In this document: in pieces, positions 1 to 5,034 of the stretch | How the letters are laid out: the number at the start of each line of letters is the position of its first letter | Position numbering within the stretch: the first letter of the stretch is position 1 | Assembly: GCA_937982515.1 (NCBI GenBank) | Contig: CALJMB010000027.1 | Location: 1 to 5,046 of the forward strand | Reading direction: 5' to 3' | DNA from: an uncultured Balneolaceae bacterium | GTDB taxonomy: Bacteria > Bacteroidota > Rhodothermia > Balneolales > Balneolaceae | Length of the DNA stretch: 5,046 nucleotides | Made by a program: the position numbers and the translations under genes | Notes under the pieces: generated by a model | What the model was told of the DNA's origin: nothing | Seen by the model: the letters and a program-made list of their open reading frames with translations, nothing else | Databases searched by the model: none

Positions 1-4
1 CCTG

Positions 5-2476
5 CTACGAACGCTTCTTCTCCCGGGCCCGGTGACGGAATATGGATATGCTGAACCCTCCCATCAGCATGAAGGTCCCCAGCCACACAGCAGATATAAA
101 CGGCTTTTCTTCGGCAACGACCAATACCCAGTCTTCTTTAAACTGCTCATCTATGCCGTCAATAGTTAGTTCGATTTCGCCGGTTTCCGGCTTTACCTGA
201 GTAAAGCGAACGGTAATACCCCGATCAAACGGCAGAGGCGGGGCATAAACCCAGCTTTTGCCTCCTTCATTGTATATGGCAAAGAGGGGGCGCAGTTCTT
301 TACTGCTTCCGGTAGCCTTATGGACTACCTCGAGGTGGGCGTTGACGGCAATCATAGTACTGTCCGGTAACTGCTCCGTTTCAGCCTGGGCATAATCCCT
401 GAATGTAATATCGAATCCTCCCAGAGATACCGTCTGTCCCCGGCCCAGCAAAAGCTTCTGAATATTGGAAGAGTCTGCCGGTTCACTGTCAGATACCGGC
501 TGCATCACACTCTTGGCTTGCTCGTTCTGGCGTTCTACAAAAGAGCTTCCGGCCACATACAGATAGATATCGCTCAGAAAGCCCGCGTAAACATCCGGAT
601 CGGTAGACCATTCTATAGTTTCTGCTCCTGCAGTCATAGGATAAACCTGGGGATACAGATAAACCTGCTTGCCAGCGCCATCAGCCGGCTCTACTTTGAT
701 CCGGTATTCCTGCTGCCCCGGGCGGGTCTGATTCTCAAGCGTATAGCCCTCGTACGTCATTATATACTTGCCGTTGACGATCTTCGGCTGATTGAGTTTG
801 AGTTCCAGATAAGTCAGCTTTTGCCGTACGGGGAATCCTTCCTCGTCCATTACTTCACCCCGTTCTATAGCGGCGTTGTAGCTTGCAGTAGGCTGATCTA
901 AAAGAGGCTCGTTGTAGGCCGATGAGGCGAGAATTCCCAGCAACATAATTCCGAAACCCACATGAGTAAACGCCCCTCCGATAAGCCTCGGGTTTTTCCT
1001 TATCAGCCGGAACATAATGATGCCGTTACCGACAACAGCAAACCATCCCGCCAAAATGTATACCATGTAGTACAGATTATAAACACCGGCTATCATGATG
1101 GTTGCAAGCGTCAACACACAAGAGATGAAGACCGGCCATGTGAGTTCGCCTGCCAGAGATTCAGCATCCTGCCGTTTCCAGAACAGGTACTGCCCGAGTA
1201 CGGTTAAAAGGGCAGCCACGATAGCCAGCGGCATGGTCCAGTCATTGTAGAAACTGATTTCAGGCGGCGTTGGGTTATCCTGGAACAGCCGGCCTATTAT
1301 CGGAGAACTCGTTCCAAGCGCAATAACCAACCCTATCAGGCACAGTACCATAGCTCCCGCGAAAGTCATAAACTCCCGGCTCAGAAAATTTGATTCCTTT
1401 GTCTGCACCGGCAGTTCTTTATAGCGGTATGCCAGTAATCCCAATCCCGAAACAGTAACCACAAACATAAAGACAACCAGCTGGTTGTAAAGCCCCAGAT
1501 CCACAAAGCTGTGAACCGAAGCTTCGGCGAGGATGCCCGACCGCGTCAAAAAGGTCTCATACACTATCGCCACATACGCCAGTATAGCGAAGATGATGGA
1601 AGCTTTTTGTGAAGTCGAGCTTTTTCTCTGGATAATCATGGTGTGAATGCCTGCCGTTCCCAGTAACCAGGGCACGAGAGAAGCATTCTCTACCGGATCC
1701 CACGCCCAGTAGCCGCCAAAAGAGAGCGTTACATAAGCCCAGTATCCCCCCAGAAAAATAGCCGTCAGCAAAGCAACATTGGCCCCCAGTGTCCAGGGCA
1801 GAGCCGGATGGATCCAATCGTTGTATTTCCGCTTCCACAAGGCGGCCATAGCAAAACAGTACGGAACGGTCATCATGGCAAAGCCCACAAACAGAATAGG
1901 GGGATGAATCATCATCCAGGGACTTTTAAGCAGGTCATTCAGCCCTTTTCCGTCAGCCGGTACAAAATCCGGATTGGCCTGCAGGAACGGAGCGTTAGGC
2001 ATAGCCTCGGCAAGCGTTCTGAACGGAGAGGCGCCTATAGTGACGTCACCAAAGGGGATGCCTACAATCATCGAAATTAAAAATATCTGAGTAAGCGTGA
2101 GGAAGAAAAGAACCGGCCCCCGATACGGGTCTCTCGTCCACTTCATCAACCCTATGCCGATGAGCGTAGAAAAGAGAATCCAGAGCATGAAGCTCCCCTC
2201 CTGCCCGCCCCAGAATGCTGAAACAAGATATTTGAGCTGCAGGTCGGAGCTGGTATAGTTGTAAACGTAGTAGTAGTTGAACTGATGCTGCAGAATGAGG
2301 TATATCAAAAGGCCGGAAGCGATGAGTATCAGCAGCCCCTTTAAGCCGAATAGTCTGTTTGCCCACCTGAAATACCGTTCATCTTCTTTGTTGGAATACA
2401 TAAAGTATCCTGCAGCAGCAAGTATGCTACACAAAAAAGCGAGGTTGATGATGATCTTACCTGCAATGCCTGTCAT
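5..2476 (-). CDS. ccmF: Cytochrome c heme lyase subunit CcmF
   Basis: This 823-residue polytopic membrane protein is the System I component that takes heme from holo-CcmE and attaches it to the CXXCH cysteines of apocytochrome c on the outer face of the inner membrane. About 14 hydrophobic segments lie between residues 8 and 519. The WGGQEGS motif is at 89-95 and the tryptophan-rich WWD heme-handling motif at about 246-270 (YWAWDPVENAS core). Four histidines match the E. coli heme ligands in context: H191 (IHPP), H278 (GIHT), H322 (VHSF after FLTRSG) and H505 (FTHVGFG). Residues 520-793 form a large hydrophilic domain, predicted periplasmic, followed by a last membrane helix at 794-813 and a basic tail. 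E. coli CcmF is about 647 residues, so this form is extended mainly in that domain. The ATG at 2474-2476 gives a normal membrane N-terminus; no Shine-Dalgarno sequence is seen. It is the last visible gene of the ccmCDEF operon, 58 bases after ccmE, and its TAG stop is 4 bases from the window edge. Confidence 0.96.
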   Translation of the reverse strand: MTGIAGKIIINLAFLCSILAAAGYFMYSNKEDERYFRWANRLFGLKGLLILIASGLLIYLILQHQFNYYYVYNYTSSDLQLKYLVSAFWGGQEGSFMLWILFSTLIGIGLMKWTRDPYRGPVLFFLTLTQIFLISMIVGIPFGDVTIGASPFRTLAEAMPNAPFLQANPDFVPADGKGLNDLLKSPWMMIHPPILFVGFAMMTVPYCFAMAALWKRKYNDWIHPALPWTLGANVALLTAIFLGGYWAYVTLSFGGYWAWDPVENASLVPWLLGTAGIHTMIIQRKSSTSQKASIIFAILAYVAIVYETFLTRSGILAEASVHSFVDLGLYNQLVVFMFVVTVSGLGLLAYRYKELPVQTKESNFLSREFMTFAGAMVLCLIGLVIALGTSSPIIGRLFQDNPTPPEISFYNDWTMPLAIVAALLTVLGQYLFWKRQDAESLAGELTWPVFISCVLTLATIMIAGVYNLYYMVYILAGWFAVVGNGIIMFRLIRKNPRLIGGAFTHVGFGIMLLGILASSAYNEPLLDQPTASYNAAIERGEVMDEEGFPVRQKLTYLELKLNQPKIVNGKYIMTYEGYTLENQTRPGQQEYRIKVEPADGAGKQVYLYPQVYPMTAGAETIEWSTDPDVYAGFLSDIYLYVAGSSFVERQNEQAKSVMQPVSDSEPADSSNIQKLLLGRGQTVSLGGFDITFRDYAQAETEQLPDSTMIAVNAHLEVVHKATGSSKELRPLFAIYNEGGKSWVYAPPLPFDRGITVRFTQVKPETGEIELTIDGIDEQFKEDWVLVVAEEKPFISAVWLGTFMLMGGFSISIFRHRAREKKRS

Positions 2477-2534
2477 GGTCGAGAGAGAATTTTAGGGAAT
2501 TAAGGGAGTGAGCAAAAGGTCCTGCCGGGCTAAC

Positions 2535-2936
2535 TCAACTTTTTTCCGCACTTGCCCGGGTAAATTCGGCGCCATCTGTGTCATTATACTTGGAGGGGCA
2601 TTTTATCAGCATCTCGTTCGCATAAAATACGCCATTCTCCATCTCTCCGATAACAACGAGCTGATCAGCCTGTTCAAAGTTATTGGGCTTGGGTTTGGGA
2701 TATACAACCCTGCGCACATTACCGGTCTCGTCTTTCATATAAAAACTGAATCGCTTGGTTTCCATCGAAAAGCCATAGTCTTTGGAGTTATCCCAGCTTC
2801 CTACAACATGGGCGCTTTCCATTCCTTCGGCATGTTCAAAATCTACATAAGTACTGATGCTGTTCCCGAAGTTATACATCAGCAGTGATGTAAAACCTAC
2901 AATAGCAACGATTCCGATAACGAGTTTAGGCTTCAT
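2535..2936 (-). CDS. ccmE: Heme chaperone CcmE, Cys (CXXXY) type
   Basis: This 133-residue periplasmic heme chaperone is anchored by one N-terminal helix (about 4-21). In System I it receives heme from the CcmC/CcmD complex, holds it covalently and passes it to CcmF. Residues about 28-112 match the CcmE beta-barrel, including a segment NNFEQADQLVVIGEME (85-100) that lines up with the E. coli region before the heme site. The usual HXXXY heme-binding motif is replaced by C113-P-S-K-Y117; the TGC codon lies at 2598-2600 and the tyrosine codon at 2586-2588. Such CXXXY CcmE proteins are known from archaea and Desulfovibrio, in a System I variant without CcmH. After Y117 only a short polar tail follows. 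The start ATG overlaps the end of ccmD by 11 bases, in a different frame, which suggests coupled translation. The family call is firm; the heme-linkage chemistry is inferred from the family. Confidence 0.95.
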   Translation of the reverse strand: MKPKLVIGIVAIVGFTSLLMYNFGNSISTYVDFEHAEGMESAHVVGSWDNSKDYGFSMETKRFSFYMKDETGNVRRVVYPKPKPNNFEQADQLVVIGEMENGVFYANEMLIKCPSKYNDTDGAEFTRASAEKS

Positions 2937-3204
2937 GGTTTTTTTCCAGTGTTTTAAGTTCTATTTGTTCTTCCAGCTTGCTCACTTTTTTATCCACCCG
3001 GATAAGGTAAAACAAAAGCACAAACCAGATAATCAGGCTTACCGCCAGCACTACGAAAATCAAATCGTAAGAAGCCATGGCTTGCATGATAACGCCGGCT
3101 TCTTCTATCTCCTTTGCGGCTTCCCACTTATCGGCATAACTGCGGGACAAAGTATCAACAGCCGAAGCCGTGTCTTGTTGTGCCTGTATTAACAAATATT
3201 TCAT
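2926..3204 (-). CDS. ccmD: CcmD-like small membrane protein of the heme export complex
   Basis: This 92-residue protein has one strong hydrophobic helix at about 47-69, then a charged segment with coiled-coil character (VDKKVSKLEEQIELKTLEK, 70-88). Both features are typical of CcmD, which helps CcmC and the ABC subunits release holo-CcmE. CcmD sequences are poorly conserved, so the call relies on the helix, the basic KKVSKLE stretch directly after it, and the position between ccmC and ccmE. The start ATG at 3202-3204 overlaps the ccmC stop as ATGA, a classic coupling arrangement that favours this start. It gives about 45 residues ahead of the helix, longer than E. coli CcmD (about 69 residues in all). 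Internal ATGs at residues 40 and 43 would give a protein of ordinary CcmD size and cannot be excluded. The extension is polar and helix-prone, with a short hydrophobic MKYLLIQAQ beginning that could be a remnant of a signal sequence. Confidence 0.82.
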   Translation of the reverse strand: MKYLLIQAQQDTASAVDTLSRSYADKWEAAKEIEEAGVIMQAMASYDLIFVVLAVSLIIWFVLLFYLIRVDKKVSKLEEQIELKTLEKNHEA

Positions 3205-3869
3205 GCGGTTAATTGCTCTGCTTGTAATTTTACTTTCTTATACCGGTTGAGGACATCGTTAAGCCAAACGGCCAGCGCGATAAAACCTATGATAGCCGGG
3301 TAAAAGATATACCTCAGTTCAGGAGCGGTAATTTCACTGAACGCAGGGTTGCCTTCCGCTCCGGGATGGAGGCTCGGCAGCTGCCGGGGGATAATATACA
3401 GTAAAAAAGGGATCGTTGTGGCGGCAAATACATTAAAAACGGCCGCTATCTTTGCGCGTTTGGAAGGATTGTCAAATGCTGTGCGCAGCACAAAGTAGCC
3501 TACATAAATCATCATCGCCAGCGCCGACAGGTTCATTCGCGGCTCGGCGAAGGTCCACCAGGTACCCCATGTGAACCGCGCCCATACCGATCCGGTAAGC
3601 AGCCCGCAGATTCCGAACAGCAGCCCGACTTGCGTGGCCGTTTCTGCTTTTCTATCCATAACCGGGTCTGGCTTATTCAGATACCGGATGCTGTAGACCA
3701 GGCCCGCCGCAAAACAGACAGTCATGGTAAACCACATGGGGACGTGTAAAAACAGGTTGCGTGCCGACTGCTGAAGGATATCTATATCGGGAATAGGAAT
3801 TAAAAAGCCGGCTATGATCACGCCGGTCATCCAGATAGCAACGATGTATTTCCAGGGTTTTAATTTCAT
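3201..3869 (-). CDS. ccmC: Heme exporter/heme-handling protein CcmC
   Basis: This 222-residue protein has six likely membrane helices (about 7-25, 43-61, 80-96, 115-131, 143-160 and 186-205). CcmC binds heme at the outer membrane face and loads it onto CcmE. H42 (in FLHVPMW) and H168 (in PSLHPG) are in the right places for the two axial heme histidines. The tryptophan-rich motif lies between helices 3 and 4 (about 96-113: W96, W101, G102, W104, W105, R111). However, the usual WWxWDxRLT core reads WWTFAEPRMN, so the central aspartate is missing and E109 is the nearest acidic residue. The length is a little below the 245 residues of E. coli CcmC. It is the first gene of the operon: upstream is a 362-base gap and then a divergent gene, with no adjacent ccmB. 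The ATG at 3867-3869 has no Shine-Dalgarno sequence; no longer start is apparent. Confidence 0.95.
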   Translation of the reverse strand: MKLKPWKYIVAIWMTGVIIAGFLIPIPDIDILQQSARNLFLHVPMWFTMTVCFAAGLVYSIRYLNKPDPVMDRKAETATQVGLLFGICGLLTGSVWARFTWGTWWTFAEPRMNLSALAMMIYVGYFVLRTAFDNPSKRAKIAAVFNVFAATTIPFLLYIIPRQLPSLHPGAEGNPAFSEITAPELRYIFYPAIIGFIALAVWLNDVLNRYKKVKLQAEQLTA

Positions 3870-3884
3870 AAGTTATGTGCAGGC

Positions 3885-3913
3885 ATTATATATCAACTGG
3901 TACTATAACTGGT
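3885..3913 (-). promoter_or_regulatory. Possible ccmC promoter/operator: TATAAT preceded by ACCAGTT direct repeats
   Basis: Read on the minus strand, two exact ACCAGTT copies (complements of 3907-3913 and 3895-3901) are spaced 12 bases apart and are followed by TATAAT (complement of 3885-3890), which sits 15 bases before the ccmC ATG. The repeats fall where a -35 element or activator site would lie, but no good TTGACA is present and the 5' leader would be very short. This is a pattern-based guess. Confidence 0.22.
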
Positions 3914-3955
3914 TGGTTGGCACAGTGCATGGGGAGGCTACGGAAACAATAGTTT

Positions 3956-3976
3956 GTTATTGGCTATTTGTTAACA
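3956..3976 (+). repeat. Three degenerate GTTATTG heptamers
   Basis: Three consecutive 7-base units read GTTATTG (3956), GCTATTT (3963) and GTTAACA (3970). They align without gaps to the middle of the larger array at 4152-4172 (15 of 21 positions identical, including the unusual GCTAT middle unit), which suggests a shared origin. Confidence 0.5.
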
Positions 3977-4010
3977 GGGACTCCCCCCGTCAATAGCCTT
4001 CCTCTGTTAA
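3962..4010. repeat. Two interleaved 7-base inverted repeats
   Basis: GGCTATT at 3962-3968 pairs with AATAGCC at 3992-3998, and TTAACAG at 3971-3977 pairs with CTGTTAA at 4004-4010. The arms are in the order A, B, A', B', so the two stems either exclude each other or form a pseudoknot. In a plus-strand RNA the second stem can be extended by G3978-U4003 and G3979-C4002. No run of T follows, so it is not a standard terminator. Function is unknown. Confidence 0.45.
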
Positions 4011-4138
4011 GCAGTGACGCCAGACAGCTGACTAATATACGAAATCTATGTAGAAACTAAGATAAAGAACCTTCCCTTTTTCCGAATTTTACCTATGTTA
4101 GTACTGTTATTTGAAGTGATTATGAACATCAACGCCCC

Positions 4139-4215
4139 GGGGTAGTTATGGGTTATTTGCTATCGGTTATTGACAGCCCCTAACCGCGCATAACAGATAA
4201 CTATTACCCAATAAC
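4139..4215. repeat. Inverted array of tandem heptamers upstream of the PH-domain gene
   Basis: Four direct heptamers start at 4145 (GTTATGG), 4152 (GTTATTT), 4159 (GCTATCG) and 4166 (GTTATTG). After a 15-base spacer, four units in the opposite sense start at 4188 (GCATAAC), 4195 (AGATAAC), 4202 (TATTACC) and 4209 (CAATAAC). GTTAT cores are spaced 7 and 14 bases apart on both sides. The whole can fold as a long imperfect hairpin: TAGTTAT 4143-4149 with ATAACTA 4197-4203, GTTAT 4152-4156 with ATAAC 4190-4194, and CGGTTA 4164-4169 with TAACCG 4181-4186. The array ends 16 bases before the start codon, so it may lie in the leader or act as a regulatory site. It resembles the short tandemly repeated heptamers known from cyanobacteria in kind, not in proven origin. 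Confidence 0.65.
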
Positions 4216-4231
4216 GAACATCACCAGACAG

Positions 4232-4759
4232 ATGCCACAGGAAACGAAAGATCAATCTTTTACTCTCCGGACGAACTGGAAACACTTTTTCATTCCCTAC
4301 CTGTTGGCTGTTCTCGCTATTCCTGTCTTCGGAATCGGCCTGATTGCCCTCTACTTCGTCTGGAAGAAACACAGAGAGGTTACCTATAAAGTAACCAACA
4401 CCCAAATTACATCCATAGATGAAAAGTTTCATCGCACAGTCGACCTCGCCAATATTGAATGGCTGGAACTTGAACAGAGCTGGTTGCAGGGCAAATTAAA
4501 TGTCGGCACGCTGGTTCTCCACACCTCCGCCTCCGAAATGCGCCTGGTCGGCATGGCCGCCCCCCAACCGCTCATGCAGATTATAGAGCAGGCTGTTGAA
4601 GCAGAAAAAGAGTTTAAACGACAGAGGCCACGAACCAAACTCCGGGAACCGGAATACGAACCCGGCAGCATGGACAAAATAGATTACCTGACCGGCCTCT
4701 GGCAGCAGGGCCTTATCTCCAATGAGGATTATGAAAAAGAGCGGAAGCATTTTGAATGA
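4232..4759 (+). CDS. Membrane-anchored bacterial PH-domain protein with C-terminal SHOCT motif
   Basis: This 175-residue protein is probably anchored in the inner membrane. Residues 19-44 are strongly hydrophobic, as a single helix or a tight hairpin broken at P31, followed by basic KKHRE. Residues about 49-122 match the bacterial PH-like fold (bPH2/DUF304, YdbS-like): YKVTNTQI at the start, DLANIEWLELEQSW, GTLVLHTSASEMRLVGM, then a helix PLMQIIEQAV. A charged linker (123-146) leads to a C-terminal segment, MDKIDYLTGLWQQGLISNEDYEKERKHFE in two pieces around residues 147-160 and 161-175. Its pattern of L-x-x-L-x-x-x-G-L-I-x-x-x-x-Y/F-x-x-x-K is that of a SHOCT motif, a short domain often found at protein ends and thought to mediate oligomerisation. 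No enzymatic residues are evident and the biological role is unknown. The ATG at 4232 is the only sensible start, since the frame is closed by TAA at 4181-4183 with no other ATG between. It is divergent from ccmC, so a link to cytochrome maturation is not implied. Confidence 0.85.
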   Translation: MPQETKDQSFTLRTNWKHFFIPYLLAVLAIPVFGIGLIALYFVWKKHREVTYKVTNTQITSIDEKFHRTVDLANIEWLELEQSWLQGKLNVGTLVLHTSASEMRLVGMAAPQPLMQIIEQAVEAEKEFKRQRPRTKLREPEYEPGSMDKIDYLTGLWQQGLISNEDYEKERKHFE

Positions 4760-4801
4760 GGGAGGAAATGGAGACGGGAGACCGCATGCTGTGGCAAAAG
4801 A

Positions 4802-4828
4802 CTCTGCGGGTTTCCAAGACCCGCAAAG
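4802..4828. repeat. Hairpin-forming palindrome, possible weak terminator
   Basis: TGCGGGT at 4805-4811 pairs with ACCCGCA at 4819-4825. The stem is extended inward by T4812-G4818 (wobble) and T4813-A4817 with a CCA loop, and outward by C4802-G4828 and T4803-A4827 across one mismatch. It lies 43 bases after the PH-domain stop codon. The plus strand has no T run after it; on the minus strand a short CTTTT follows a few bases later. It could be a terminator of the PH-domain gene lacking a T tract, or a copy of a dispersed REP-like palindrome. Confidence 0.5.
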
Positions 4829-4844
4829 CCTCGGGCGCAGCGGG

Positions 4845-4879
4845 AAATAACAAATAAATACCAACTTCGAATAACTAAC
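4845..4879 (-). repeat. Degenerate heptamer block
   Basis: Consecutive 7-base units read AAATAAC (4845), AAATAAA (4852), TACCAAC (4859), TTCGAAT (4866) and AACTAAC (4873). They share the nnATAAC/nnnnAAC pattern with the inverted half of the array at 4188-4215, so the element is in the opposite sense to the block at 3956-3976. The last units are badly decayed. Confidence 0.42.
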
Positions 4880-4890
4880 CCGGAGTGGCC

Positions 4891-4904
4891 CGAACGGACG
4901 TTCG
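4891..4904. repeat. Short palindrome CGAACG-GA-CGTTCG
   Basis: Two 6-base arms are separated by 2 bases. The loop is too small for a good RNA hairpin, so if functional it would be a protein-binding DNA site. It may also be chance. Confidence 0.3.
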
Positions 4905-4932
4905 CGCCATTACCTATAACGCGGGATACACA

Positions 4933-4968
4933 GATTATGCGGATGTTCGCAAATGATATTAATGATAT
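4933..4968. repeat. Period-9 tandem repeat block
   Basis: Four 9-base units follow each other: GATTATGCG (4933), GATGTTCGC (4942), AAATGATAT (4951) and TAATGATAT (4960). The first two share GAT and a CG near the end; the last two are identical in 8 of 9 positions. A further GAT at 4925 lies 8 bases before the first unit. From memory, GATTATGCGGAT-type strings are common as dispersed non-coding repeats in Bacteroidota and other environmental bacteria. Confidence 0.42.
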
Positions 4969-5019
4969 GTACCGACCCTCTATCGGCTGGCTGTTAAGTT
5001 CTGGATTCAGCACCGGCTA

Positions 5020-5034
5020 AAACCTATCAGGTTT
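5020..5034. repeat. Small palindrome AAACCT-ATC-AGGTTT
   Basis: Perfect 6-base arms flank a 3-base loop. It resembles the AAACCTGTCAGGTTT palindromes I recall as dispersed elements in Bacteroidota-like genomes. It could serve as a weak two-way transcription stop for a gene beyond the window edge, but this is not shown. Confidence 0.4.

Larger units (their letters stand above)
3870..4231. other. Divergent intergenic region with repeats between ccmC and the PH-domain gene
   Basis: This stretch of 362 bases separates two divergent genes and must hold the promoters of both unless transcription comes from further away. I see no credible gene in it: the one open frame entering from the ccmC side (to 3996, plus strand) is antisense and unlike any protein I know. 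Nearest ccmC is a direct repeat with a TATAAT hexamer (3885-3913). Next come two interleaved inverted repeats (3962-4010). Positions 4011-4130 are AT-rich with nothing recognisable. Positions 4139-4215 hold the heptamer array. No Bacteroidota-type TAnnTTTG promoter was found on either strand by eye. Confidence 0.6.

Noticed and set aside
518..901. Plus-strand open frame of 127 codons within ccmF
   Set aside because: It is antisense to the conserved ccmF coding sequence and has no recognisable domain.
2508..2888. Plus-strand open frame of 126 codons opposite ccmE
   Set aside because: It is a shadow of ccmE; the ccmE frame holds the family motifs.
2938..2945. A-AAA-AAC slippery heptamer near the end of ccmD on the minus strand
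   Set aside because: A -1 slip there leads to a stop two codons later and does not join the ccmE frame, which is +1 relative to ccmD. Ordinary translational coupling through the overlap explains the arrangement.
3814..3996. Plus-strand open frame of 60 codons across the ccmC start
   Set aside because: Antisense to ccmC at its beginning and runs into the inverted repeats; the composition is unlike the real genes here.
4118..4123. GATTAT as a -10 element for the PH-domain gene
   Set aside because: No matching -35 hexamer at 16-18 bases and no Bacteroidota-type TAnnTTTG element nearby; too weak to list.
4139..4215. Array considered as a CRISPR
   Set aside because: Units are 7 bases and directly adjacent with inverted halves; there are no unique spacers of 25-40 bases and no cas genes.
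4729..5013. Minus-strand open frame of 94 codons beyond the PH-domain gene
   Set aside because: It overlaps the gene end and runs through short repeats, with no domain, no membrane pattern and no credible start context.
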